Shown here: positions 10,573 to 21,623 of the stretch, in pieces
Layout of the letters: each line of letters starts with the position of its first letter
How positions within the stretch are numbered: position 1 is the first letter of the stretch
Assembly (NCBI RefSeq): GCF_012489685.1
Contig: NC_080043.1
Location: forward strand, 31,466,743 to 31,530,742
DNA: 64,000 nucleotides
Direction of reading: 5' to 3'
Source: Lotus japonicus
Taxonomy: Eukaryota; Streptophyta; Magnoliopsida; Fabales; Fabaceae
Notes under the pieces: generated by a model
The model's input: the letters and a program-made list of their open reading frames with translations, nothing else
Told to the model about the DNA's origin: nothing
Databases searched by the model: none
Made by a program: the position numbers and the translations under genes

Positions 10573-11613
10573 TCAAGTACTGCCAAACATATAAGGGGAT
10601 GGTTTAATGATGGCAATTTTGAATAGCTTTGGATATAGTTTGGGGTCAGGAAGTTCTGCTGATATGTGTTTGTCTATGTCATCTCCTGTTTTGATTTTAT
10701 GTTGTGGTTTCAGCCACAATAGGATATGTGTGTGTGCCAAACCCCTCTTATGGAACTCAATGGTGTACATTCTTGAAAAAAAATATAAAATCTCAAACCA
10801 CAACTTATGTACATAGTTCGAAGGTTATTAGTAAAATTGTTAATTGGAAATTCGAGGTCTAAAAATTGTGAATATGACGTATCAGCATCTGAAGCACCGA
10901 ATATTTTCTGTTTTCTTAAATTAGATATGAGTCTATCAAGCTTCATTTTGAAAACACGAACAGAAATGTCTGGAAAGTCTTCCGCCTTTAGATTCCTAGG
11001 TTGCACAAATCTTTGAATTTCACACCAAGCTGAATTGCAAGTAAATGTTATGAAGTGGTCTGGGTACCCAAATTTCCTGAAGATGGCCATTGCATCCTGA
11101 CAGTTATTGAACATATAGCGACGTTCACCAGTAAAAGATGGGGGCAAAATAACTCACTTCCAACCGAAGAGGGATTTGTCTCTCCCTTGTCGATGACTTC
11201 TGCAATACCATTTAAATAATCAGCTCTAATCAACTCCTGATTACGTTGAATGTAAGAGAGCCTGCTAGCTTCAATCATGGTAAAAGTGTCAACCACAAAC
11301 TGTTGAAACAACATTTTAGCATTAACAACATTTCCAAATCATTATTCCTCTCCTGAAGGCGAAAAGAAATAAATTGACTCATAGAAACCTTATGTCTTTT
11401 ATAGCTTCTTATGTTCATGAACAATTCATTGATAGAGATATCTTTTTGAAATCCGTCTTCTATATACGAAAAAAGAACCAGGTATTGAAGAGGAATGAAA
11501 GCGGCATGAGTTTCGTGTATCTTTGTTAGGAAACCGTTATTCATCTCAACAACAACATCTCTCCTGAGTTGCATATCATCAAGGTCCCCCACAATCAAAG
11601 CACCCAAAAGCAA
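10573..11613 (-). pseudogene. Helitron Rep (helicase-like domain) fragment
   Basis: Four overlapping minus-strand frames (11613-11275, 11314-11048, 11147-10710, 10803-10573) together give the Helitron Rep region in the right order. Recognised pieces: a pre-Rep segment ending SFRLQERNND; RLFQQFVVD-type text (LFQQFVVDTFTMIEASRLSY); PSFTGERRYMFNNCQDAMA; the FITFTCN block, where the usual NPxW is NSAW; and the HUH metal site as GLAHTHILLWL (His codons near 10733 and 10727). The text stops soon after, at about ELPDPKLYPKL, before the catalytic Tyr motif. No helicase follows. At least three frame changes show it is dead. Confidence 0.85.
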
Positions 11614-12342
11614 ACCTAGAGTAAACTACTCATATTAAAAAGCAGAGTGTGAACGTATCATTGTTATCATCGTTATAATAAAATTAAACTACTCATATTG
11701 TTTGCATCTAAATTATACATAAAAGACTCTTAAAAACAACTAATACTCTGATTTTATGTAACCCAATTACATGTGCTTATAAAAAAGCCCAAATTACATG
11801 TAATCATTTTAAAAAATTTAATACCCGTACAACATGAACATGTTTTCACTCTTTATAATTTTTGGATGCATTCATGGTTAAATCCATCGTCCACTGTACC
11901 ATACAAAATATATTCTAATTCCAAGAGAGCAGAAAGATTGAAATAAGTTCACACATGTACAACTCACAATAAAAATTAGAATGAGCAGATTCCCAACTAA
12001 AATACTTAAATCTTGATTTATTGATCTCTTCAGCTACTACAATTGCTTCCTTCGAGGGGCACTTCAAGATCTCTTGATAAAGGAGATTTATTTACAAACT
12101 TGAAGTAGGCACATCTCATTCAAAATACAACTGATGCAATGAAACACATAAATAATTAGTATAAGAAATATCTTTTAAGAAAATGAAGAAATAGAAAGTA
12201 AAATACTTAACTATGACTCTTTATATGCACCTCAATATATAATAAGACTTACACAAAATAGACTACATATCAGTAACACACTAAAATCTAATTCTTCAAA
12301 GTAAAATCTCATTGCAAACTGTCAAGAATAACCACCACATAC

Positions 12343-12756
12343 CTTCCCATCACTGAGTAGAGAAAATGTAATAAGATTCCCAATAAACTGCAAAACAGAT
12401 TTTTTTAATCAATTTTGAATCCTAAACAGCTTTTTATTTAAAGAAACAGACACAACAAAGTGACCGTTCGTGAGTAAAAAATAATATGATCACCTGGTGG
12501 AGGGCAAACACAACCCAGAATTCCCCATTGAAGTCACCAATTACTGCACCTTCATGCAACTTGTTATCTGTAGCATGACTCCGTGCAGTGGAAGTGAAAT
12601 ATGTTCCCTGACAGGTCATACTTAGATTAGTAAAGATGCTCGAGGCTAATGACAATTTGAAGAAACTACAGAACTTTGACATGTTACATGTACCTCTCCA
12701 ACCCATATATAGAAGCACATAAACCAAGATACAAAGAGGCCGGAACCAGTGTATAC
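12343..12756 (-). pseudogene. captured UNC93-like transporter exons
   Basis: Three consecutive exons of a plant UNC93-like membrane protein, on the same strand as the Helitron. Exon A, 12756-12694: begins after CAG and reads YTLVPASLYLGLCAS, then a 1-base loss shifts the frame before WVGE; it ends at GAG|GTACAT. Exon B, 12607-12494: after CAG, GTYFTSTARSHATDNKLHEG and then AVIGDFNGEFW up to ALHQ, ending CAG|GTGATC. Exon C, 12387-12343: after CAG, FIGNLITFSLLSDGK, ending AAG|GTATGT. All six splice junctions are still GT/AG. In Arabidopsis this matches the conserved middle of the UNC93-like 3 type. It is a host gene piece carried by the transposon, not a working gene. Confidence 0.8.
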
Positions 12757-13229
12757 CTGCAGGAAGAATCACTCCATGATAGCATTGTTTTAGCAACATA
12801 TTCATAAAACAAAAAAGAAATGATTCTTAGATATAAGAGCAGAACTATGAACAGGTATGAACAACCATAAATGGCGGTCAACCTTGGGGGGGAGGTTTGT
12901 GGTACTTTTTAGTCCTTATAATTGAACACATAAAATCTACACCTACCATTAACATATCCTTCACCATTTGAATGCATTACATAGTAAAGTAATTGGGAAG
13001 ATTGAATAGGGAAAATCTTTTAAGATTTTAATATTTTATGAAAAAGTTTCTCAGATTTTAGCTAAGATAGATTTGTTTTGGAAATAAATTTCAGGTGAAG
13101 AAATTTCTCCTCTCCAATTATAACTTAATGCATTAGGTTAGTATCCCATTTGATTTTATTTGAAATTTAACATAATATCAATCAATTAGTTTAGAATATA
13201 ATGGTTGTTTAAAAACATATAATGCTACT

Positions 13230-14600
13230 TTTTATGTTAAACAAAATCTAAAAATAAGATAAATTAAGATAAAATTAAGAAATAAACAACTTAAATCCTA
13301 ATCAAACCTAAAATTTAAAAATGTACTATAAAGATAGATAAAAACTACCAAAATCTAGCAAATCACAATAAAAACTGATAAAATCCTGAATTAAATAAAA
13401 ATCCGAAAATTCAATAAAAATACCATAAAAATTAATTTATACTCTAAAAATAAATCAAAAATAAAATAAAAGACCCACAACAGAAGAAGGGTTATCTAAT
13501 GGATTGACACGTGAATTGTTTTTATGAGAATTAACATAAGAATGACACGTGAGATTATCTGTTTTGAAATTAGGAAACATGTGTTAACAAAAGATAAGTT
13601 ATCTAATTCTTTTCTAATATATATTAATATATAGAGGAGGAGATCAATCATGCAGTATCTTAGATAATTAGGAAAAATCTTTTAAAATTTAATGAATTAT
13701 AATCTCAGCATTACATTTTTTTTATATTGTGGATCATGAGAAAGAATAAAAGGAGAAATCACGGGATTCCTGTAAATATGTAGTAAATTAGGCTTGAGAC
13801 TTTTCCTAATTTAAAAAGATAATAAAAACGGTTTCAAGATTTGTTTTGGAAATAAATTTAGTAAGGAGTAATCTAGGTAAATCTTAGATAATTAGGGCAA
13901 ATCTTTTAAAATTCGGTTTCAAGATAAAATAACACAATATAAGAGAATCTATCAAATGGAATGACACGTGAATTTTTTTTTATGAGAATTAACCTGAGAA
14001 TGACACGTGAAATTTTTTTTAGAGTATTAATTAATTTAAGATAAAAATAAACAACCTAAATCCTAATTAATTTGTACTCTAAAATAAAATAAAATATTTT
14101 CTGAAATTTAACACTAAATAAAAAATAAGATAAATTAAGATAAAATCAAGAAATAAACAACCTAAATCCTAATCAAATCTAAAATTTAAAAAGGTAATAA
14201 ATAAATATAGATAAAAACTACAAAAATCTAGCAAATCTCAATAAAAACTCATAAAATCATGAATTAATAAAAAATCTGAAAATTCAATAAAAATACCATA
14301 AAAATTAATTTATACTCTAAAAATAAATAATAAGTTAAATTAAGATAAAATCATTAAATAAACAACCTAAATCCTAATCAAATCTAAAATTTAAAAATGT
14401 ACTAAATAAATATAGATAAAAACTATCAAAATCTAGCAAATCACAATAAAAACTCATAAAATCCTGAATTAATTAAAAATCCGAAAATTCAATAAAAATA
14501 CCATAAAAATTAATTAATATTCTACAAATAAATTAAGATAAAATCAAGAAATAAACAACCTAAATCTTAATCAAATCTAAAATTTAAAAATGTATTTTTT
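13230..14600 (-). repeat. approximately 200-bp tandem repeats of the Helitron left arm (copy 1)
   Basis: The phrase aaataaacaacctaaatcc recurs about every 194-204 bases (about 14151, 14355, 14549), with another copy at 13280 and a partial one at 14046. Each unit also contains ctagcaaatc, aaaactcataaaatc and attcaataaaaatacc. The block is interrupted by a second, inner Helitron left end (ttcttttctaatatatatt near 13608) and by sequence related to 58.8-59.3 kb. Confidence 0.8.
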
Positions 14601-14734
14601 TTATGAGAATTAACTTGAGAATGACACATGAAATTTTTTTATGAGAATGACACGTTACTAAGAATTAACGTGAGAATGACACGTCACTAAATCAGCCTGA
14701 TAGAAGTTCTTCTTTTCTAATATATATTGATTGA

Positions 14735-15329
14735 TATCGTTGTTAAGAAAAAAAAGGAAGCACAACGCGTTGGACGCACAATGGCCCAATTGAAACAGAA
14801 AAAAATAAAAAAAAATTATAATTGAAACAAATTAGAGGACACGTTGCACACAATGCACATCAACAATCAAGGACAGTAGAGGAATGCACTGTGCTGTGTC
14901 AGTTTTCTTCCCATTGTGGGAGAGAAAACTTTTTTGTGGGCCCCATGTGCATTTCTTCCTTTCCCATCATTTTCCTCTCTCATCCAAACGGATGAAAAAC
15001 ACTGTTTTCCACTTAACTTCCTTCCCACCAACTTCCTTCCTTACATATTCCCTAGAAACAAACAGAGCGGTAGACATTATCAATGCCTACTTGAAAACTT
15101 ATTTAAAATAATACCTCTCCGTGAGGTATTTAAATAGATTATAATTAATTTTTTTAATAAATTTATAAGCTCAAAACATTATATAGACCGACACATTTAA
15201 ATCTAGAAATAATTCAATAAGTATATAACTTCTAGATATTGTATTAAAAATGATTTAGGATTAATAAAAAATTTACCCTAACATTTTTAACTAAATATAA
15301 TTTTGGAAAAGTCTTGATCTTGTGTTGCT
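14735..15329. other. spacer with MITE-like sequence
   Basis: No gene. Around 14885-15065 there is C/T-rich sequence with short open frames (14884-15137) that looks like a small non-coding DNA transposon end (cttccttccttacatattcc), but I cannot find a matching partner end. The rest is AT-rich. Confidence 0.4.
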
Positions 15330-15402
15330 CTCCAAATGAGAAATCAAAAAGGAAGAATCAAGAGTGCGCTTTCCCAGGTAAATGAGATAGCATTGTGTTG
15401 CT

Positions 15403-16990
15403 TAGGAGTGTTCATCGGATGGATCGATTCGATGAAACCGACGAACCGAACCGAGCCGAACCAAAGTAATTGGAGTGATTTTTTATCATTCGGTTCAAAA
15501 CATATCTAAACCGATAAAAATCAATGAAGATTGGTTTGGTTCACGGTTTGAAATATTAAAAACCAATGAACTGATGATGAACCGAATCGATGATATATAT
15601 ATTTATTTATAAAATATTTGAAAATATATATAATATGTGAAATTCTAGTTCCCGTATGGCAGATGTTCTACGCGATGCTTAAGCAATTGCTTTGACAATC
15701 GATTAACAGTAAACAATACAAGCATAAAATAAACAAAGCACAACACAGAAGTTGTTAATCCAGTTCGGTGAAACTTCACCTACGTCAAGAGGGTTTTCAC
15801 CTAGAGAAAGGAAATCCACTATCTCAAGATATAGGAACTACAGAAACTCATGAACACAACAACTCATAGTTCTCTTCCTAATCTACCCAGTGTATTTCTA
15901 CTTAGTATATCGACCTAAGTATGAGAGCCCCTCTCACTTCCTCTCAACCACTGCCACAGTGATTGGTAAGAACAACAACAATCAGAGTTTTAACACTCAA
16001 GAACATAGAACACAACCTTGCCTTATAGAATCAATGAGCGAGGTTTGTTCACAACGAACACAAGGACTAACACAAATAACAACCCTAAAACACTTGATCA
16101 GATTCTCTCAAAAGCTTCAGTCCGTCTTCACGTTTTAGGTCTTGATATATGTATACTTCAGCAGCCCCACTAGGGTTTTCAGAGGCTGAAGCAAGTAGTC
16201 CAACAGTAGCAAATTAAAACGCAATCTTACAAGGTCATGATTGCGTTTATAAGTCAATCAATCATTAACACAATGGAGACATATCATCAATCAGAGATTG
16301 CCTTAACAATTAAACTAGCCCACAATAAATAACCAAGATACAACTACTTAAACCGTAAGTAACCACAAACAAATCTTCACCAGATTTACAGGGCACACAT
16401 AAGCACTCCAAGTAACGGACCAATGTCCTGTGCTACACAAAGGCAGATGTCATAACATCTGCTTTGACATCAGCTTGTTTTTTACAAAGACAACCAAAAG
16501 TAACAACAATATGTATTTATTAAATAAATGTTTTGAAGAGATATTGTTAATGTTAGTCTTTTTATGTTTGTTAGACTTATTATGTTTTTGCTCTCTATAA
16601 TTAATTTGTAATGGTATTAATATTAAACATTACCTTAATCATTTTTACATTGTTAAGTACTTCAGTTGTAGATAATGGATTATGGATTAAGCTATAATTA
16701 AGTTATTAATTTGTAAACTTTATGTATTGTTAAGTTGTGAATCACGTGTAACTAAAAAAAAGTTGTGAATCATATGTGATTGCTATATATTTAATGTTGT
16801 GGAATTGATATTGACAAAAAAAGGTTGTGAAACCGATGAACCGAACCGATCCAAACCGTTCATCATCTGTTCGGTTCGGTTCGATTTTGAATTTTTCTTC
16901 CTAATAATCGATCGAAACCGAACTAATGAATTTTGATTGGATCGGTTATTGATTTCACCTAAAACCGATCCAAACCGAACCGCGAACACC
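15403..16990. mobile_element. inverted-repeat DNA element carrying a nested solo LTR
   Basis: Left end TAGGAGTGTTCATCGGA and right end (reverse complement) AGTAGGTGTTCGCGGTTCGG are imperfect inverted repeats. Both arms are rich in gaaccgaacc and ggttcggttcg motifs, seen at 15440-15600 and again at 16828-16985. This looks like a non-autonomous terminal-inverted-repeat transposon of about 0.7 kb once the LTR insertion is removed. No transposase remains. The superfamily is unclear because no clean target duplication is visible. Confidence 0.55.
15638..16508 (-). repeat. solo LTR (probably copia) with ATATG target duplication
   Basis: 871 bp beginning TGAAATTC and ending CAACAACA, flanked by ATATG at 15633-15637 and 16509-16513. 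The motif tccagttcggtgaaacttca (about 15760) is a typical antisense LTR motif of copia elements, so the minus orientation is likely. No internal coding region exists, so this is the product of LTR-LTR recombination. The 82-codon open frame at 15890-16138 is an LTR artefact. Confidence 0.8.
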
Positions 16991-17111
16991 TACTCTTCTC
17001 CAAATGAGAAATCAAAAAGGAAGAATCAACTTTGCTTATAATAATAAAAAAAAAAGGAAGAATCAAGAGTGCGCTTTCCCACATTGACCGCAAGCCAAGA
17101 AACCAAATTTC

Positions 17112-17118
17112 TATATAG
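17112..17118 (+). promoter_or_regulatory. possible TATA box of the PIP1 gene
   Basis: TATATAG about 250 bases before the ATG. It implies a 5' leader of about 220 bases, which is long but possible. A nearer TATA element is not evident. Confidence 0.3.
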
Positions 17119-17366
17119 CCAGCCACCTATTGTCATTGGTCGGTGGTATGTCACGATAATGCACTACCTCATCACACTTGTATCATTTACTTACAAGTCA
17201 CTCACCGCAACATGTACAATCCCACCTACAAAGTCCCCAAACCTTTGTCCAAAACTCACTCTACAAAGTACAAATACTCTTTCCCCACTCCATCATTTGT
17301 GACTGACTGCATTAACTACACTGCCTCTAATTCACATCCTCCTCACATTGCAAGAGTGCACACAAA

Positions 17367-19098
17367 ATGGAAGGAAAAGATGAAGATGTAAGAGTAGGAG
17401 CCAACAGGTACACAGAGAGGAACCCAATAGGAACCGCTGCTCAGTCTCAAGATCAAGATACCAGTAGCAGAGACTACAAAGAGCCTCCCTCAGCACCTTT
17501 CTTCGAGCCCGGCGAGCTGTCATCATGGTCCTTCTACAGAGCCGGCATAGCAGAGTTCGTCGCCACGTTCTTGTTTCTTTACATCACCGTGTTAACTGTG
17601 ATGGGTGTGGCTAAATCCAAGAGCAAGTGTTCCACTGTTGGTGTCCAAGGCATAGCTTGGTCATTTGGTGGAATGATCTTTGCTCTTGTCTATTGCACTG
17701 CTGGCATCTCAGGTAAAAAATATTCATATACAATATTCAAATTTTAAAATTAAGAGTGAAACACATTCAGGAGGTTTGTTAGAATAACACTCAACTTCAT
17801 TTTTATTTAAAATTTAAACTCCACCACAATCATAGTTTTAGAGTAACACACAGTACTGCTTTGGTGGAAGGAACATAGATTTTAAAGAAGAAAGAAGCTA
17901 AGCGCTATTCTGAAATTATTATTTGGGTGAACCATATATTTTAGATAAGAATCAAACTGAGTGTTATTCTGACAAATTGATGGATCAGTGCTTTAAAATT
18001 AAAAGCTTGATTGTTGCCTAATAAGGCTTGTGTGTTTTTGGTGATCCAGGGGGTCACATAAACCCAGCAGTGACATTTGGGCTGTTCTTGGCACGCAAGC
18101 TATCTTTGACCAGAGCAGTGTTTTACATAATTATGCAGTGCTTGGCAGCTATATGTGGCGCGGGTGTGGTGAAAGGGTTCCAACCACACCAATATGAGAG
18201 GCTTGGTGGTGGTGTAAACACTCTGAGTAAAGGATATTCCATAGGTGATGGCCTTGGAGCAGAGATTGTTGGCACATTTGTGCTTGTTTACACTGTGTTC
18301 TCTGCTACTGATGCCAAGCGAAACGCACGAGACTCGCACATTCCTGTAAGCAAAAATCTTCCCTTATATGTATCTTGTCATTGAATCTTTTTTCTTGTCT
18401 TTCATGTGGCATTTTCTGCTAACAGATGATTAATTTTCTCGAGTTCGAACTTGTGTTCTCATTTAATCTGATTATGATAATTTTTATAATGATTGTAAGT
18501 TGGTAATGATTCTGATTATAATAATCATTGAACTGAATGAGTCAGATTTTGGCACCACTACCCATTGGTTTTGCTGTGTTTCTGGTGCATTTGGCTACAA
18601 TTCCCATCACTGGAACTGGTATCAACCCTGCCAGAAGTCTAGGTGCAGCCCTTATTTTCAACAAGGACCAAGCGTGGGATGACCATGTGAGTTTTCATGC
18701 ATGTCCTGTTTAGAAACTCGTTCGAAAATCACGATGAAGTGAAAATCATAGTGAACAACAACTAAAGCTAAGAGCATTAATTCTATCCAACATGATTTTG
18801 CCTTTTCCGTGCTTTTCGAACGAGTTTCCAAACATGGACTTCTTTATTGATCCTTACTTTTCAGAATTTTCTTTTACTTTACTTTTTCTTAAGTTCATTT
18901 TGACTATGTCTCTAGTTTATCATTAGCACTTGTAGCAGATAGCAATTGATTGTTGCAAGGTAAAAATGGTTAAAATTTCTCAAACTACATATCATTTTGG
19001 TGCAGTGGATATTTTGGGTAGGGCCATTCATTGGGGCAGCACTTGCAGCTCTGTATCATCAGATAGTGATCAGGGCCATTCCCTTCAAGTCAAAGTGA
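17367..19098 (+). CDS. PIP1: plasma-membrane aquaporin, PIP1 type (four exons)
   Basis: Water (and possibly CO2 or small-solute) channel of the plasma membrane, six membrane spans. Exons: 17367-17712, 18050-18345, 18546-18686, 19006-19098; all introns are GT-AG and phases agree, giving 291 residues. The N-terminus ([20 protein letters not shown], then [18 protein letters not shown]) and the short C-terminus ending AIPFKSK are PIP1, not PIP2. Both pore motifs are present: GGHINPAV (Asn120) and GINPARS (Asn241). The aromatic/arginine filter is the usual Phe100, His229, Thr238, Arg244. Ser134 in loop B is the conserved phosphorylation position. PIP1 proteins commonly need a PIP2 partner to reach the membrane. 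The gene looks intact; it sits between two Helitrons. Confidence 0.95.
17713..18049 (+). other. PIP1 intron 1
   Basis: 337 bases between CTCAG|GTAAAA and ATCCAG|GGGG. AT-rich, with no other feature. Confidence 0.9.
18687..19005 (+). other. PIP1 intron 3
   Basis: 319 bases between CAT|GTGAGT and GTGCAG|TGG. AT-rich. A short foldback is visible: gaaactcgttcgaaaatcac near 18711 and gtgcttttcgaacgagtttc near 18809 are nearly complementary, a likely tiny MITE relic. Confidence 0.8.
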
Positions 19099-20790
19099 TG
19101 CAACATTGAAGTTTAAACATGACTTAAAAATAATAACTGGATGAATCCGAGACAGGATTACAAACACATCTCATCCAATATATATATATATAGATCACCT
19201 ACATGTCTTACTAATTTATATGTAATAATTATCCGTTCAAAGCTCATTTATATATGTGCACACATGCAATTTATATTGCATGTATTAATATATCTCAAAG
19301 CAGGTATTGTGAGTTTAATTGCGTATTTTTGCTTAAGTCTGAGATACGAAGAATACCTCAAATTTCTTCTAAATTTGAAAGCATCTAACCAACTTGTATT
19401 TATGCTCTTTGACATAGAGGTGTTTACACCAAAATTTGGTAAACAAATAAGAGAATCCAATGATCAATCTGAGGACTGGATTCGAGTCCTCTTGAGCTCT
19501 TTAATGAAAATGTTTGATGTTAAAACGAATTAAATGGAAATCGAATTTAAAACTGAAAACAAACTTGTGTGAAAAGATAAATTGAAAATATGAATGAACT
19601 AAAAATAGAAGCTGCAAGCTTTATTTAGATATAAGAGTAAATGAAAAACACAAGAGTTTCGCAAGATTCATACTCTTTTCCTTTAGAATTGCTTGTAGTC
19701 ATTGTGTTCGACTGAAAGCTTTTAAAAGTAATTTGAGTGAAATGAATCGTGAACCCCGATTACAATGATAAACCTTCTATTTATAGACCTACAAGATTAA
19801 CTGTTTCCTAACAGTCAAACGCTGGTGCCATTACAAGTGTCCTTTGATTGCTTCCAGCCTCTACACGTGTTTCTCCGAGCTTTAAACTCCTAATAACTGA
19901 ATCTTAACCGAGTTGAATATTGAAATTTGATATATTTGAACCACAAGTTACTAAATCGCACTTAACACACATACTTCCACACTTAGCAAAATTCAACCAT
20001 CGCTCATCACACTTTTTTGACCTAAACTCTAACAAGTCGAAATTAATCAAAATGTGAAGCAAACAAGAGGCAAGCAACCGTGGCACAAAAAGTTGATCCT
20101 ACTACTCTCAAATCTCAATTCATAAGTCGATCTTCATTATTGACTCTTCATACTCATATTTTCAGGGAGGGAATCTGGTGTACACTTCAAAGTTCAAACT
20201 ACTAATTGCGTATTTTTTAGTAGTGTGTATTCATTGATCCGTGAAATAGTTGGATAATGAGTCCATTGATTACTTAGTGCATTGATCAGTTATTCTTTCG
20301 ACAGAGGAGACTTTCATAGATTATGAAACCAGCTGCAACATATCTATCAATCTTCTAACATACCAATAGCATAAATATTCATAATGATACACAGCCAACT
20401 AATTAAATTAAATGTGCGTTCGAGTAGACAGTTTTATTAAGCACTTATTAAAATAAACACACATTTATTATATAAGAGATTATTGATAAACCAATTTGAG
20501 AAACTGTTTGAAATAAGTTGATAATAAATTATACGAACATTTATAAATTCTTTTTTCACAAATTAATATAAATAATTTATGAAAATAAGCTGAAAACAAC
20601 TTATATTTACATAAGTTTAATTTTCACAAACATTAAGCGCTTATGCTATTTGATAAAATCAAATAAGCTCTTCCAGGCAAGACCTAAGTTTAGTTGCGTT
20701 CTATCACTTTTAGTTATTAGGGGTATTAATTAAGGTTAGACCATTCTTTTTATATTTTGTCCAAGATAATTAGATTAATGCCATATGGGG
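19099..20790. other. downstream intergenic region with an LTR-like remnant
   Basis: 19099-19560 is AT-rich 3' flank of PIP1. About 19570-20035 read on the minus strand resembles an LTR: CTATAAATAGAAGG (near 19785), and a likely start TGTTAGAGTTTAGG near 20035. I cannot find the target duplication or the other end, so it is only a remnant. 20140-20790 is AT-rich with no gene. Confidence 0.4.
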
Positions 20791-20825
20791 CAATCAAACA
20801 ACACTAAAGTTTTGGTGGCGCTTTC

Positions 20826-21090
20826 TTGGCCTTGCTTCGAGTTTTTGCTACGAGTTTCATATTTGTGTGCGTCTCAGGTTTAGGCAAGTTAATTGCATGC
20901 AATGTGGATTGGTTGGAGACCGGAGAAGTCCTCACCAACAATGTGAGTGTGCAGAATTTTTGGCATATAGAGGACCTGCTATCCCTCAAAGAGATGTTAG
21001 CTAGGCCTTGACAAGTGACTCTCACTCATATCCCCCGGGAGCATAATATGGCGGCGGATGCTAGCTAAGCTTGCGGTGCGAGAGGGTGGG
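20826..21090 (+). pseudogene. LINE RNase H remnant
   Basis: Open for 61 codons, then continuing past stops. The segment IEDLLSLKEMLARP, then (after a TGA) QVTLTHIPREHNMAAD, has the look of the C-terminal RNase H tail of plant LINE ORF2 (H-x-x-R-E-x-N-x-x-A-D). Two stops interrupt it (21009, 21066). No reverse transcriptase is nearby, so this is a short 5'-truncated or eroded copy. Confidence 0.55.
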
Positions 21091-21506
21091 GGCTTGAAGG
21101 TTTGCAGGCTTGCACTCGAGGAATGGCAATTTAACCCGCATCCGCGGTTACCCGCCAGAACTCAGCTCAACTTGACAGGTAAAAAAAGCCGCTATGACTG
21201 AGTTTGGATTTAGTATATATTGCTAATACCCGTACTCGAACTCGACTGAGATAAATAAATATATATATATATAGGTGATTAACTGATTATGGAAAGACTT
21301 GGATATAAGACTTTGTAACCATAAATATATATTACTAGTGTTTTTTACCCGTGCGTTGCACGGAAAATATGTCTATTGCATTTGATACATCAATTAATAC
21401 TTAAAAATATAATAAACAACAAATGAAATAGAAGAATCTGAAATGATGAGCAAAGTGGACATAAAGTCTTAAATTGAAAATTTTCTTGCATAGATTAAAA
21501 TTTGTA

Positions 21507-21623
21507 TCCTCATAGGATAGCTCAAGTGGTAGGAGCGGTGGCGTATATTGAGTTGAGTAGGGGGGAGGTCTAGGGATCGATTTTTAACGGGTGCAATTTA
21601 TCTTTTCGATGTATAAAAAAAAT
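21507..21623 (+). mobile_element. tRNA-derived SINE inside Helitron 2
   Basis: 117 bases starting with tRNA-like A-box text (ggatagctcaagtggtagga) and ending ttttcgatgtataaaaaaaa. Flanking 13-bp repeats attaaaatttgta (21494-21506) and attaaaattcata (21624-21636) differ at two sites. Helitron 1 has the same spot without the insert (tagattgaaattcgtgcaat near 10521), which confirms the insertion. Relatives lie at 34615 and 60337. Confidence 0.75.

Larger units (their letters stand above)
10196..14734 (-). mobile_element. Helitron 1, with Rep fragment and captured exons
   Basis: Lies on the minus strand. Its 5' end (at 14734) reads TCAATCAATATATATTAG and is preceded by A. Its 3' end (at 10196) ends CACTAG and is followed by T, with a GTGC-AAC-GCAC hairpin 11 bases before the end. 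This is the standard Helitron layout: TC start, CTRR end, insertion between A and T, no target duplication. From 5' to 3' on the minus strand it holds approximately 205-bp repeats, a relict inner left end near 13605-13635, captured UNC93-like exons (12756-12343), and a decayed Rep fragment (11613-10573). The helicase half of RepHel is missing, so the copy depended on others to move. Confidence 0.87.
15330..17081. repeat. direct duplication of a host segment on both sides of a nested insertion
   Basis: ctccaaatgagaaatcaaaa and the following ggaagaatcaa occur at about 15330-15361 and 16998-17029. The extension gagtgcgctttccca occurs at about 15362-15376 and 17067-17081. On the right side the copy is split by about 36 bases of A-rich filler. 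Between the copies lies the inverted-repeat element with its nested solo LTR. Confidence 0.75.

Noticed and set aside
15659..16472. Alternative LTR borders TGGCAG...ATCA
   Set aside because: No target duplication at these borders; the ATATG pair supports 15638-16508.
19141..19533. 130-codon frame after PIP1
   Set aside because: AT-rich, no family resemblance, probably 3' flank.
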